From positions 520,001 to 584,000 of the forward strand of contig NZ_RJVO01000001.1 of NCBI RefSeq assembly GCF_003730135.1: a stretch of DNA of 64,000 nt, given 5' to 3'. This document shows, one piece after another, positions 38,229 to 47,784 of this stretch. The translations under genes and the position numbers were made by a program. The notes beneath the pieces were generated by a model. That model saw nothing but the letters and a program-made list of their open reading frames with translations, was not told where the DNA came from and did not search any database. The DNA is from Stagnimonas aquatica. GTDB taxonomy: Bacteria > Pseudomonadota > Gammaproteobacteria > Nevskiales > Nevskiaceae. The number at the start of each line of letters is the position of its first letter. The stretch's first letter is position 1.

Positions 38229-39395
38229 TTACGCGATAGTGCCGACGCGGTCCCCGACCAACAACTCTAGGTAGCGATCCACGATGGTCTCCACATCGAA
38301 CAAGCGAACGCTTTCCTCCGGGTTGGTCGCTACAAAATTCCCTGTCAGAACCCGGCTCATAGCCTCGGCCAAAGCATTGGAGTCCTCGACCGGAACTAGT
38401 TGGCCATACTTTCCCCCATCGAGAATCTCTTTCGGCCCACTCGGACAGTCAGTGGAAACAACCGGAACTCCAGCGGCCAGCGCCTCCACCACTACGTTTG
38501 CCAACCCTTCCCAGCGGGAAGACAAAGCAAACAGCGCAGCTCGGGAAAAAAAGGCGTGGGGATTGGCGACAAAACCAGGTAGATCGACATCGTCCGCGAC
38601 CCCGAGCACCCGACAAAGCTGCTCTAAATCCGCCCGGCCCTCTCCTTCTCCAAGAATGATCAAACGGGCCGTCTGTCGTTTCCTGAGCTGTGAGAACGCT
38701 CGAATTAGGTTTCCGAAATCCTTTTGCCTTGCCAAACGACCAGCGCCGACGATAACGGGAGGGCCTCCGCCTTGAAGCCAGCGATGGCTGACGGCCTCTC
38801 GCGACAAACGAGCCAAATCCGATGACACAATCGGGTTGTAGACGACGGAAATCGACTCGCGTCGTAGGTCTATTATGCGCGCCAGATCGTCGGCAACTCC
38901 GTGGGATATGGCGACAACGGCATGAGCTCGGGGATAGAAGTACCTCAGGAGCGCGAGAACAACCATCCGGTTCGACCACGACGAATTGGCGAGATCAACA
39001 CTCAGCGTACATTGCTCGCAGACCACGCAGCGCGTTGAGCTGCGGGCGAGCCGAACCGCCAACTGCGCCGCAATATTGGCGCCAGTCAATATCGACAAGA
39101 GCGCGCCCGGCCGCTCAGCCCTCAAGTATCGGGACAGCGCCGGCACTGCGGTGAGGGGGCGCGATGCGCCAAGATCCACGACCCTGACACTAGGATGAAC
39201 CTGCCCCAGGTAGGCCCCCTCTGCCCTCGCCAACACAAGATCCACGGAGTAACCACGGGCCGCAATTCCTGCAGCCAAGTTGATCGCAGCCCTTTCCGCC
39301 CCTCCGCCAGCCAACGAAGGCAAGAACAGAGCAATACGACAGACAGGCAAAGCACTTGGCTCACCCACTTCCGGTCCCCTGAAAAGGCATTGCAT
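38229..39395 (-). CDS. GT4-family glycosyltransferase
   Basis: GT-B enzyme of 388 residues. It opens with CRIALFLPSLAGGGAERAAINLAAGIAARG and has VGAGRLARQKDFGNLIRAF, LIILGEGEGRADLE and SSRWEGLANVVVEALAAGVPVVSTDCPSGPKEIL, the full set of GT4 donor-site motifs. The chosen ATG (39395) overlaps the flippase gene by 35 nt and has GGAAAG close upstream; an in-frame start at 39413 would add six residues. Low GC compared with the core genome suggests it was acquired. Confidence 0.88.
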   Translation of the reverse strand: MQCLFRGPEVGEPSALPVCRIALFLPSLAGGGAERAAINLAAGIAARGYSVDLVLARAEGAYLGQVHPSVRVVDLGASRPLTAVPALSRYLRAERPGALLSILTGANIAAQLAVRLARSSTRCVVCEQCTLSVDLANSSWSNRMVVLALLRYFYPRAHAVVAISHGVADDLARIIDLRRESISVVYNPIVSSDLARLSREAVSHRWLQGGGPPVIVGAGRLARQKDFGNLIRAFSQLRKRQTARLIILGEGEGRADLEQLCRVLGVADDVDLPGFVANPHAFFSRAALFALSSRWEGLANVVVEALAAGVPVVSTDCPSGPKEILDGGKYGQLVPVEDSNALAEAMSRVLTGNFVATNPEESVRLFDVETIVDRYLELLVGDRVGTIA

Positions 39396-40638
39396 TTCTT
39401 TCCAGCAGAGCAATGGCCGCGATAGGCATTAAGGCCAGAAGAGACTGAGAAGAAAGCATCGCCAAGACGGCACCCTGCGCTCCCCACAAGGGAATCAAGA
39501 CGATATTGAGTCCGACGTTGGCACCAAGTGCGATCCATTCAAGCTTAACTCGAGTGCGTTGGCGGCCAGAGGCTGAGAGGACATTTAACCCAAGTTGCGA
39601 AACTCCCACCAGCAATGGGAGAAGAGCCAGCCAGCAGACAAACCGCAGTGTTTCAGAATACTCAGCCCCGAAGACCCAGGGAAGTAACGGCGCGCAGGCG
39701 ACCAAGCCGGCCGCCACAGCAATTCCATAGACGAGGATTGGAGGCAGTAAGCGCAAGGCCAGCGCGGCTGATGTTCCCTGCTGCCCCTCGCGGAAAAGCC
39801 TGGGCACGGCGGCCAGGATGTAGGCTATCAGCGGCATGGCCGTCGCCGACACGACCCGATTGGCGAGCGAGTAGTTTCCAGCAGCTGCCGCACTTCCAAG
39901 CCGCAAGAGCAACGCCTTGTCGAGTTCGCCGTGGGCAGTGTTGGCAACGACGCTCAGCGAGAAGAAAAGCCCTTCGCGAAAACGGCCAGAAAGTCCGCTT
40001 TGCCGCCATTCCGGCGTACCGAACGCCTGATGAACTTGGACGAACGACAGCGCCGCCGCCATCACCGTCGCACCGAAGTAAGCCCAAGCGAATTCAAGCA
40101 GCCCACCTCTCCCGAGCGCGGCCAGCATTGCGACGGCCCCGAACCGGACGAGATTGAGCTGGACGTGGTTGAACATAGTCCAGCCGAGCCGCTCATGCCC
40201 TAGGTAAGCTTGGGAGCCGGCCACGACCAGCGGCATCGCGATGAGTTCGGCGGCGGCGATCAGCAGGATCACAGTCCAGTGGCTTTCCACCGGCAGCAGC
40301 AGCGGCGCCAGCGCCAGCATGAAGGCAGCCGTGATCGGCCCCGACAGCGCGACCGCCCTCAGCGCCTTGGCCCAGAACTCGGGGAAGCGCTGCGGCGAGC
40401 GGGAGACCTCCTGCACGAGGATCATCCCGTAACCCCAGCCGACCAGCGGCGACAGACTCGCCGCCAGTGCGAGGCTACCAGCGAACACGCCGTAGTCCTC
40501 GACACCAAGCACCCGGGCGACGAGGATCAGGTAGGCGAACTGGAGCGCGAGGCGCACGCCCTGCCAAGCGGTGGCGAGCGCTGTGTTGCGCGCAAGCGCC
40601 CCAGGCTTCCAGCGGCGCGGCGCCCAGTCCGCCGTCAT
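39361..40638 (-). CDS. Polysaccharide flippase, Wzx/MATE-like
   Basis: Integral inner-membrane protein of 425 residues with about twelve membrane helices. It carries the family start NTALATAWQGVRLALQFAYLILVARVLGVEDYGVFAG and the mid-protein DKALLLRLGSAAAAGNYSLANRV seen in polysaccharide-export flippases (PST). It would move the lipid-linked oligosaccharide to the periplasmic face. ATGA overlap with the epimerase gene upstream, and 35-nt overlap with the GT4 gene downstream. No Wzy polymerase was recognised, so a short, unpolymerised glycan is possible. Confidence 0.88.
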   Translation of the reverse strand: MTADWAPRRWKPGALARNTALATAWQGVRLALQFAYLILVARVLGVEDYGVFAGSLALAASLSPLVGWGYGMILVQEVSRSPQRFPEFWAKALRAVALSGPITAAFMLALAPLLLPVESHWTVILLIAAAELIAMPLVVAGSQAYLGHERLGWTMFNHVQLNLVRFGAVAMLAALGRGGLLEFAWAYFGATVMAAALSFVQVHQAFGTPEWRQSGLSGRFREGLFFSLSVVANTAHGELDKALLLRLGSAAAAGNYSLANRVVSATAMPLIAYILAAVPRLFREGQQGTSAALALRLLPPILVYGIAVAAGLVACAPLLPWVFGAEYSETLRFVCWLALLPLLVGVSQLGLNVLSASGRQRTRVKLEWIALGANVGLNIVLIPLWGAQGAVLAMLSSQSLLALMPIAAIALLERNAMPFQGTGSG

Positions 40639-41714
40639 TCAAACTCCCGGCAGCGGTCAACGATCAACTCCGACGCCGACCGCAACGGAAAGCGCGGCGG
40701 TCGCTGGTGTTCCGCCCAGCCAGCCACGAAGCGGTCAACAACCTCCAGCTCGTAGCCGCTCAGCACACAATTCTCGCCCAACCCTTCCTGGCGCTCGGTT
40801 GCCTTCCTGAGCAGCAGTATTGGTTTGCCCAGGTAGAAGCACTCCTCCTGATTGCTGCCTCCGTCGCTGACGACGAAGTCAGCGGCTGACACAAGCTTTA
40901 TGAACCGGAAGTAGTCGTAGCGCGGCCGCAGCTCCACGCCGGGCAGCGCCGCCAAGCGCGCATCGAGGCCGAACTCCCGGAGCTTCTTCGCGGTCGGGGG
41001 GTGCAGTATGAACAACAGGCGGTGGCTACGAGCGATCCGTTCAACGATCGCCACGACGCGCTCGAGAGCCGTTCGCGAGTAAAGGTTCTCGAAACGGTGC
41101 AGCGTCACCACCGCGAAGGGCTCGGACGGGATGTCCACATCGTCGACCCCGGTTGCCACAACGGCGTGGCGCAACGCGTCGGCGAGCGTGTTGCTGCCAG
41201 TGTCGACCTTCTCGGCACGAACCCCCGAGACGTTGGCGACCGCCCAGGGGCCGGCGCAAAAAAGGATGTGCGACAGGCGGAAGGTGGCGAGCCGGATCGC
41301 CTCCTCGGGAAACGGGTGGAACAGGTTGAACGACCGCAAACCCGACTCGACATGACCGACCGACAGCCCGGCGACGCGCCCCATTAGGGCGCCGAGCAGG
41401 GTGGAAAAGGTATCGCCATGAACGAGGACGATGCCGCGACCATCGCCGCCGAATATCTCGCGCCGCTGGCGCAAGGTCCGCCAAAGGATGCGCAGCGCCC
41501 ACACCGCCATCGCCAGCACTGAGGTGATGTCGCGGCCCGCGTAGAGCCGGTAGTCAGGCCCCGGCAGACCAAAGTTGGCGAGCAGATCGTCCATCGTCTC
41601 GCGGTGCTGTCCGGTCGAGATGAAGCGGTACGGGAGACCTGCGGTGCGCAGCACCTGCATCACCGGCGCCATCTTGATCAGCTGGGCCTTAGTGCCGAGA
41701 ACGATGTAGATCAT
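40635..41714 (-). CDS. UDP-N-acetylglucosamine 2-epimerase-family protein
   Basis: Predicted WecB/NeuC-fold enzyme of 359 residues. It starts MIYIVLGTKAQLIKMAPVM and has FISTGQHRETMDDLL, LVHGDTFSTLLGAL, GHVESGLRSFN, VTLHRFEN and SDGGSNQEECFYLGKP. The acidic residues of HVESG and the histidine of HRFEN correspond to catalytic positions in WecB. It may make UDP-ManNAc, or a related 2-epimer, for the operon's glycan, perhaps together with WbpA at 26 kb. First gene of the leftward operon; the ribosome site is weak. Confidence 0.85.
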   Translation of the reverse strand: MIYIVLGTKAQLIKMAPVMQVLRTAGLPYRFISTGQHRETMDDLLANFGLPGPDYRLYAGRDITSVLAMAVWALRILWRTLRQRREIFGGDGRGIVLVHGDTFSTLLGALMGRVAGLSVGHVESGLRSFNLFHPFPEEAIRLATFRLSHILFCAGPWAVANVSGVRAEKVDTGSNTLADALRHAVVATGVDDVDIPSEPFAVVTLHRFENLYSRTALERVVAIVERIARSHRLLFILHPPTAKKLREFGLDARLAALPGVELRPRYDYFRFIKLVSAADFVVSDGGSNQEECFYLGKPILLLRKATERQEGLGENCVLSGYELEVVDRFVAGWAEHQRPPRFPLRSASELIVDRCREFE

Positions 41715-42411
41715 TGCGCAAAGGGCGCCCGACGAGCCAAACAAAATTGCCTGAATCTTTGGCCAGCAACACCTCGTTGGGGCCGCCTTTCTGCCTGGGC
41801 CTCGTTCATCGTTTGACCGGCTCGAAGTTGACTATCGCTAGCGGTCCCGCGCCGGTCGGCTACGGCCAAACGCGCGAACAAAGCGCACGATGCGAAAATC
41901 GGGGTTGGCATTTACTTTTCGTGGCGCCCTTTCGCTGGGTTAGTCCGATGGGAATCAATCAGCCTCGCCTCAAGGCTGCCGGAGAACCAACCACATCACC
42001 TCGATTTTTGCGGAACCCCTCAGAAAACCACGTCCGCATCGTACAGCCGCCCCCTAGGAAGATAAAGCCGATCTGCGACGACATCCTGAACACGGCGCCA
42101 CGGAATCGCGAGGGAAGCGCCGATGAACATTCCAACAGCGACCAGCGCCCGGGGCGGCAGCTCTGGTTCGGGCGGCGGCGCTGGCCAACCAGCAATGCCG
42201 AGGGCCGGGCAGCCGGCGGATCAGCCACTCAAGCTTTGGAATAAGCCAAATGACGGCGCCATAGAGCAGCATGCACAGGGCGCGGAAGCCCAGGCAGGCG
42301 ATGAGCCGGCGCTGGTAGCTGGGTCGCATCGCTCCGACGCCTCACAAGGACTCGGAGTCCGGCTAGTATCGTTGTCGTTGTCTCCTGTCGATAGACCAAG
42401 CCTGCTGGGGA
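41715..42411. other. 697-nt spacer between the glycan operon and pilB
   Basis: The promoters of the leftward glycan operon and rightward pilB should lie here. Base composition is lower in GC than the core genes. A plus-strand frame of 176 codons (41714-42244) has no recognisable domain and no ribosome site. A possible frameshifted small membrane protein is read leftward at 42020-42329. I see no tRNA, repeat or transposase remnant. Confidence 0.6.
42020..42329 (-). pseudogene. Possible frameshifted small two-helix membrane protein
   Basis: Read leftward, the frame from 42329 gives MRPSYQRRLIACLGFRALC and the hydrophobic segment MLLYGAVIWLIPKLEWLIRR. Near 42.2 kb the protein-like signal moves to another frame. 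It continues as PPPEPELPPRALVAVGMFIG, then SLAIPWRRVQDVVADR and RLYDADVVF, with a stop at 42020. Joined, it would be a ~100-residue protein with two membrane segments. There is no strong ribosome site. It could be a decayed gene, a sequencing error, or chance. Confidence 0.3.
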
Positions 42412-44160
42412 ATGCCCGTGTCCGCAATCAATCCCGGTGCCCCGGTGGCGCCGCAACCCTATCTCGGTGGTCTGGCCCGGCGGCTGCTCAACGACAAGCT
42501 GATCAGCGACGAGCTGGCCCGTGACCTTCAGCAGAAGGCGATCAAGCAGAGCCGCTCGTTTGTTGAGCTGCTGGTGGAGAGCAAGCAGCTCACGGCGGCG
42601 CAGGTCGCCGAGGTGGCCAGTGCCGAGTTCGGTTCGCCGCTGATCGACCTCAGCGCCATCGAGCTCGATAGCCAAGCCGCCAAGGACGTCGGCGAGAAGC
42701 TGCTGCGCAAGCATCGCGCGCTGCCGCTGTTCAAGCGCGGCAAGAAGATGTTCGTGGGCATTTCCGACCCGATGAACGTCCAGGCGCTGGACGAGTTCAA
42801 GTTCGCCACCGGGTTCGTCACCGAGGCGATCCTGGTCGAGGACGACAAGCTCGGCAAGGCCATCGAAATCGCCGCCAGCGCCGCCGATACCTCGATGATG
42901 ATGGGCAGCGATGACAGCGATCTCGAAAACCTGGAAGTGGCCGACGAGGACGATGGCAAGGAGCCGGATGTCTCCCGCTCCGATGCCGACGACGCGCCCA
43001 TCGTCCGCTACGTCAACAAGATCCTGGTCGATGCCATCAGCCGTGGCGCCTCCGACATCCACTTCGAGCCCTACGAGAAGTTCTACCGCATCCGCTACCG
43101 GCAGGACGGCGAGCTCAAGACCGTGGCCCAGCCGCCGATCAGCCAGGGCAATCGCATCGCCGCGCGCGTGAAGGTGATGAGCCGCATGGATCTGGCCGAG
43201 CGCCGGGTGCCGCAGGACGGCCGCATCAAGCTCAACCTGTCGAAGTCCAAGGCCATCGACTTCCGCGTCAACACCTGCCCCACGCTCTGGGGGGAAAAGA
43301 TCTGCGCCCGTATCCTCGATGCCTCCAGCGCCATGCTCGGCATCGACGTGCTCGGCTACGAGCCGGAGCAGAAGGCCGCCTACATGAAGGCGCTGGAGCA
43401 GCCGCAGGGCATGATCCTGGTCACCGGCCCGACCGGCTCCGGCAAGACGGTGTCGCTGTACACCGGGCTCAACATCCTCAACACCGACGACATCAACATC
43501 TCCACCGCCGAGGACCCGGCGGAAATCAACCTGCCCGGCATCAATCAGGTCAACGTCAATCCCAAGACCGGCCTGACCTTCGCGGCGGCGCTGAAGGCCT
43601 TCCTGCGTCAGGATCCGGACGTGATCATGGTCGGCGAAATCCGCGACCTGGAAACCGCCGAGATCGCGATCAAGGCGGCGCAGACCGGTCACTTGGTGCT
43701 CTCCACCCTGCATACCAACGACGCGCCGCAGACCATCGTGCGCCTGATGAACATGGGCGTGCCGGGCTACAACATCGCCAGCACGCTATCGCTGGTGATC
43801 GCCCAGCGCCTGGCGCGGCGGCTGTGCAAGAGCTGCAAGCGGCCGGCCAACATCCCGCGCGCGGAGCTGATCCGCAACGGCTTCAAGCCCGAGCAGCTCG
43901 ACACCCCCGGCGCGCAGATCATGGAAGCCGTGGGCTGCGACCAGTGCGACAAGGGCTACAAGGGCCGCACCGGCATCTACCAGGTGATGCCGTTCTCGGA
44001 CGCCATGGGCCGCATCGTGATGGAGGGTGGCAACGCCATGGACATCGCCGACCAGGCCCGCAAGGAAGGCATCAAGGATCTGCGCGAGTCGGCGCTCAAG
44101 AAGGTGCTGGACGGCCACATCGACCTGCTCGAGGCCAACCGCTGCACGGTTTCGGAATAA
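42412..44160 (+). CDS. pilB: Type IV pilus extension ATPase PilB
   Basis: Cytoplasmic hexameric ATPase that powers pilus polymerisation. The 582-residue protein has an N-terminal MshEN-type domain (about 15-160). The secretion ATPase core follows, with Walker A GPTGSGKT at 339-346, Asp box STAEDPAEINLPG, Walker B QDPDVIMVGEIRD and His box TGHLVLSTLHTND. A tetracysteine zinc site is formed by CKSC and CDQC. Followed by pilC (40-nt gap) and pilD. The pilin genes are separated from it by the glycan loci. Confidence 0.97.
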   Translation: MPVSAINPGAPVAPQPYLGGLARRLLNDKLISDELARDLQQKAIKQSRSFVELLVESKQLTAAQVAEVASAEFGSPLIDLSAIELDSQAAKDVGEKLLRKHRALPLFKRGKKMFVGISDPMNVQALDEFKFATGFVTEAILVEDDKLGKAIEIAASAADTSMMMGSDDSDLENLEVADEDDGKEPDVSRSDADDAPIVRYVNKILVDAISRGASDIHFEPYEKFYRIRYRQDGELKTVAQPPISQGNRIAARVKVMSRMDLAERRVPQDGRIKLNLSKSKAIDFRVNTCPTLWGEKICARILDASSAMLGIDVLGYEPEQKAAYMKALEQPQGMILVTGPTGSGKTVSLYTGLNILNTDDINISTAEDPAEINLPGINQVNVNPKTGLTFAAALKAFLRQDPDVIMVGEIRDLETAEIAIKAAQTGHLVLSTLHTNDAPQTIVRLMNMGVPGYNIASTLSLVIAQRLARRLCKSCKRPANIPRAELIRNGFKPEQLDTPGAQIMEAVGCDQCDKGYKGRTGIYQVMPFSDAMGRIVMEGGNAMDIADQARKEGIKDLRESALKKVLDGHIDLLEANRCTVSE

Positions 44161-44200
44161 GCTGTAGGCAACGTCGGCACACCCCTTTCGGAATAGGCTC

Positions 44201-45448
44201 ATGGCTACCGCAGCGAACCCCGCCAAGACCGGCATCAAGCCGGCCGCCAAGGACTACACCTTTGTCTGGGAAGGCACCGACCGCAAGGGCAACAAGCTGA
44301 AGGGCCAGATGATCGGCCCCAGCGACGGTCACGTGAAGTTCCACCTGCGCAAGCAGGGCATCAATCCGATTCGGGTCAACAAGAAGCTGCAACTGCTCGG
44401 CAGCGGCAAGAAGCCGATCACCGGCCAGGACATCGCCATCTTCAGCCGCCAGATGGCAACCATGATGAAGGCCGGCGTGCCGCTGGTGCAGGCGCTGGAG
44501 CTGGTCGGCCGCGGCAACGAGAACAAGTCGATGGCGGAGATGATCATGCAGATCAAGGCCGGCATCGAGGGCGGCCTGTCGCTGTCGGAAAGCCTGGCGA
44601 AGTTTCCGGTCTATTTCGACGATCTGTTCGTGAATCTGGTCGAGGCTGGTGAAAAGTCCGGCGCGCTGGAATCCCTGCTCGACAAGATCGCCACCTACAA
44701 GGAAAAAACCGAGCAGATCAAGAAGAAGGTCAAGAAGGCGCTCACCTACCCGGCAGCGGTGGTGGTGGTGGCCTTCGTGGTCACCGGCATCCTGCTGTAC
44801 TTCGTGATCCCGCAGTTCGAGGACCTGTTCAAGGGCTTCGGCGCCGACCTGCCGGCCTTCACCCAGATGGTGGTGCAGCTGTCGAAGTTCGTGCAGGCTT
44901 ACTGGTGGGTGGTGATCGGCTCGGTCGCCGGCGCGGTGTTCGCCTTCAAGCAGGCGCATCTGCGCTCCGAGAATTTCCGCCGCTTCCTCGACCGCGCCTT
45001 CCTGAAGGCGCCGCTGTTCGGCGACATCCTCTACAAGTCGGCGGTGGCGCGCTTCGCCCGCACGCTCTCCACCATGTTCGCCGCCGGTGTGCCGCTGGTG
45101 GATGCCATGGACTCGGTGGCCAAGGCCGCCGGCAACATCGTCTACACCGAAGGCATCCAGCGCATGAAGGACCAGGTGTCCACCGGCACCCAGTTGCAGC
45201 TCACCATGTCGCAGTCCAACCTGTTTCCGGCGATGGCGATCCAGATGATCGGCATCGGCGAGGAGTCCGGCTCGCTGGACGCGATGTGCGCCAAGGTCGC
45301 CGACTTCTACGAAGAGGAGGTCGACAACATGGTCGACAACCTCTCCAGCCTGATGGAGCCGATGATCATGGCCTTCCTGGGCGTCATCGTCGGCGGTCTG
45401 GTGGTGGCCATGTATCTGCCCATCTTCAAGCTCGGCCAGGCCATCTAG
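44201..45448 (+). CDS. pilC: Type IV pilus inner-membrane platform protein PilC
   Basis: GspF-family inner-membrane protein of 415 residues on which PilB acts. It begins with a soluble domain (YTFVWEGTDRKGNKLKGQM). Two repeated T2SSF domains follow, each with a membrane helix, showing FSRQMATMMKAGVPLVQALELV in the first and FARTLSTMFAAGVPLVDAMD in the second. It ends with the conserved hydrophobic helix (PMIMAFLGVIVGGLVVAMYLPIF). Lies between pilB and pilD in one transcription unit. Confidence 0.97.
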   Translation: MATAANPAKTGIKPAAKDYTFVWEGTDRKGNKLKGQMIGPSDGHVKFHLRKQGINPIRVNKKLQLLGSGKKPITGQDIAIFSRQMATMMKAGVPLVQALELVGRGNENKSMAEMIMQIKAGIEGGLSLSESLAKFPVYFDDLFVNLVEAGEKSGALESLLDKIATYKEKTEQIKKKVKKALTYPAAVVVVAFVVTGILLYFVIPQFEDLFKGFGADLPAFTQMVVQLSKFVQAYWWVVIGSVAGAVFAFKQAHLRSENFRRFLDRAFLKAPLFGDILYKSAVARFARTLSTMFAAGVPLVDAMDSVAKAAGNIVYTEGIQRMKDQVSTGTQLQLTMSQSNLFPAMAIQMIGIGEESGSLDAMCAKVADFYEEEVDNMVDNLSSLMEPMIMAFLGVIVGGLVVAMYLPIFKLGQAI

Positions 45449-45463
45449 AAAGGGACACCTTCC

Positions 45464-46321
45464 ATGCTCGCAGTCCTGGCGGCGGAGCCGCTGCTGTTGA
45501 TCGGCCTCTGCGCCGTGCTCGGCCTGTTGGTCGGCAGCTTCCTCAACGTGGTGATCTACCGCCTGCCGGTGATGATGGAGCACCGCTGGCAGCGCGAGAG
45601 CCGCGAGATCCTCGGCCTGGAGCCCGGCGAAGACCTCCCCGCGTTCGGTCTGGCCCGCCCCGGCTCGCGCTGCGGCGCCTGCGGCGCGCCGATCCGTGCC
45701 TGGCAGAACATCCCGGTACTGTCCTGGCTGCTGCTGCGCGGCAAGGCCGCCTGCTGTGGCGCGCCCATCGCCCTGCGCTATCCGCTGGTGGAGCTGCTCA
45801 CCGGCCTCGTCAGCGGCATCTGCGCCTGGCACTTCGGCTACGGCGCCGCGCTGCCCGGCGCGCTGCTGCTGAGCTGGGCGCTGATCGCGCTGGCCTTCAT
45901 CGACCTCGACACCCAGCTGCTGCCCGACGACCTCACCCTGCCGCTGCTCTGGCTGGGTCTGCTGCTGGCCGTGGTCGGCGCGCCGGTCACCGGCATCGAC
46001 CTGCCCTCGGCGGTGATCGGCGCGATGGCTGGCTATCTGGTGCTCTGGCTGGTGTTCTGGGCCTTCAAGCTGGTCACCGGCAAGGAAGGCCTCGGTTACG
46101 GCGACTTCAAGCTGCTCGCCGCCCTGGGCGCCTGGCTGGGCTGGCAGGCGCTGCCGCAGATCATCCTGCTCTCTTCCCTGGTGGGTGCGGTCAGTGGCAT
46201 CGCCATGATCGCGCTCCAGCGCCAGCAGCGCGGTGCCGCCATGCCGTTCGGCCCTTACCTGGCGGCTGCCGGCTGGCTGGCGCTGGTCGGTGTCGACGTG
46301 CTGGCACTGTTCGCGCCGTGA
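45464..46321 (+). CDS. pilD: Prepilin peptidase/N-methyltransferase PilD
   Basis: Membrane aspartyl protease of 285 residues that removes the pilin leader and methylates the new N-terminal Phe. FLNVVIYRLPVMM, the catalytic aspartates in FIDLDTQLLPDDLTLPL and in GYGDFKLLAALG (GxGD), and about eight membrane helices are present. The cytoplasmic zinc loop is odd: the first half-site is the normal CGAC, but the second reads KAACCG where the family has KCxxCG, so the fourth ligand must be shifted or lost. It acts on both pilins at 27.7-28.8 kb. Confidence 0.96.
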   Translation: MLAVLAAEPLLLIGLCAVLGLLVGSFLNVVIYRLPVMMEHRWQRESREILGLEPGEDLPAFGLARPGSRCGACGAPIRAWQNIPVLSWLLLRGKAACCGAPIALRYPLVELLTGLVSGICAWHFGYGAALPGALLLSWALIALAFIDLDTQLLPDDLTLPLLWLGLLLAVVGAPVTGIDLPSAVIGAMAGYLVLWLVFWAFKLVTGKEGLGYGDFKLLAALGAWLGWQALPQIILLSSLVGAVSGIAMIALQRQQRGAAMPFGPYLAAAGWLALVGVDVLALFAP

Positions 46322-46914
46322 GCCTGGCTATCGGCCTCACCGGCGGCGTAGCTAGCGGCAAGAGTTATGTCCAGGGCCTGTTCGCGGAACTCGGCGTGCC
46401 GATCATCGAGGCCGATGACGTCGGCCGCGCCGTGGTGCAGCCGGGCGAGCCGGCGCTGGCGGAGATCGCTGCCCGCTTCGGCGCCGACATGCTGCTGGCC
46501 GATGGCCACCTCAACCGGCCCCGGATGCGCGAGCGGGTGTTCCAGGACGCCGCCGCCCTGCGCGAGCTGGAGGCGATCACCCACCCCCACATCCGCGCCC
46601 GCCTGCGCGCCTGGCGCGATGCCCAGACCGCGCCCTACTGCCTGCTCTCGGCCGCCATCCTGCTGGAAAGCGGCATGTCCACGCTGGTCTCGCGGGTACT
46701 GGTGGTGGACGCCCCCGAGCAGGACCAGCTCAGCCGGCTGATCCGCCGCGACGGCATTGCCGAGCCGCTGGCGCGCGCCATGCTGGCCCGGCAGTGGACT
46801 CGCGCCGAGCGTCTCGCCCGCGCCGACGACCTGATCGACAACCCGGAACCCGCCGGCGACCTGCGGCCTGCGGTGCTGGCGCTGCACCGACGCTATCTGG
46901 GGCTGGCCGGGTGA
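46318..46914 (+). CDS. coaE: Dephospho-CoA kinase
   Basis: Last step of coenzyme A synthesis: phosphorylates the 3'-OH of dephospho-CoA. The 198-residue protein has P-loop GGVASGKS at 9-16 and EADDVGRAVVQPGEPAL. HPHIRARLRAW and a C-terminal DDLIDN segment follow. The start is GTG at 46318, overlapping the pilD stop (GTGA), so it is coupled to pilD, the usual order in Pseudomonas and Xanthomonas. Confidence 0.95.
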   Translation: MSLAIGLTGGVASGKSYVQGLFAELGVPIIEADDVGRAVVQPGEPALAEIAARFGADMLLADGHLNRPRMRERVFQDAAALRELEAITHPHIRARLRAWRDAQTAPYCLLSAAILLESGMSTLVSRVLVVDAPEQDQLSRLIRRDGIAEPLARAMLARQWTRAERLARADDLIDNPEPAGDLRPAVLALHRRYLGLAG

Positions 46915-47004
46915 ACCCGGCGGCCGGCGGGCACTGGCAGAAAAAGCGGTTGGCGCGAGGGCGCACATCGTCCAGAATGCGAACTGGTTCTCAGTAGTGC
47001 CCGC

Positions 47005-47784
47005 GTGTCCGAGTTCACCGACGCCATCGTCTTCGAACAGCCCCTCAGCGAGCGGGTGAGGACTTTCCTGCGCCTGGAATTCCTGTTTCAGCAGCGCCGC
47101 CACCATACCCTGGACTCCTCACCCTGGAGCCTGCGCGCCAGCCTGCAGGCGCTGCTCGACATCATCGCGCTGACCGCCCGCTCGGACCTGAAGAGCGAGG
47201 TCATCAAGGAAATCCAGGAACAGCAGATCGCGCTCAGCCGCCTGCCCGGCGTGCTGGTCGGGCTGGACATGGCCAGCGCCCAGCAGCAACTGCACGACGC
47301 CCTGCGCGGGGTGCAGCGACTGTCCACCCACTTCGCCGGCTCGGTGCTGCGCAGCCACGAGTTTCTCGACGCAGTCGCCAAGCGCAGCGCCATTCCCGGC
47401 GGCGCGGCGCCGTTTGACCTGCCGGCGGTGCACCGTTGGCTGGCCGAGCCGCCGTTACGGGTGCGCGACGACCTCGGCCGCTGGTTCGCGCACTTCGCGC
47501 CTTACGAGACCGCCATCGAGGTCTGCCTGAAGGTGTTGCGCCACTCCGGTCGCGACCAGACCCTGACTGCTCACGGCGGCGTGCACCTGCACATGCCGCA
47601 GAGCGCGCACCAGTTGCTGCGGGTTTCGGTGGTCGCCGATGGCGCGCTCTACCCGGAGATCAGCGCCGGTCGCCATCGCTACAGCCTGCGTTTCATGCAG
47701 CAGCGCGATGTCGACAGCCGCGCGCAGCAGGTCAATCGCGACGTGCCCTTCCGGCTGCAGTGCTGCTCGCTGCTGATCGCATGA
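47005..47784 (+). CDS. zapD: Cell division protein ZapD
   Basis: FtsZ-bundling protein (formerly YacF) of 259 residues that stabilises the Z ring. The sequence [21 protein letters not shown] near the N-terminus, [15 protein letters not shown] and [27 protein letters not shown] are characteristic of the family. It starts with GTG at 47005. Next to coaE and yacG as in E. coli; its partner FtsZ is encoded 9 kb to the right. Confidence 0.94.
   Translation: MSEFTDAIVFEQPLSERVRTFLRLEFLFQQRRHHTLDSSPWSLRASLQALLDIIALTARSDLKSEVIKEIQEQQIALSRLPGVLVGLDMASAQQQLHDALRGVQRLSTHFAGSVLRSHEFLDAVAKRSAIPGGAAPFDLPAVHRWLAEPPLRVRDDLGRWFAHFAPYETAIEVCLKVLRHSGRDQTLTAHGGVHLHMPQSAHQLLRVSVVADGALYPEISAGRHRYSLRFMQQRDVDSRAQQVNRDVPFRLQCCSLLIA

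Noticed and set aside
41714-42244. A 176-codon plus-strand frame in the spacer before pilB
   Set aside because: No recognisable motif, no ribosome site, and atypical composition.
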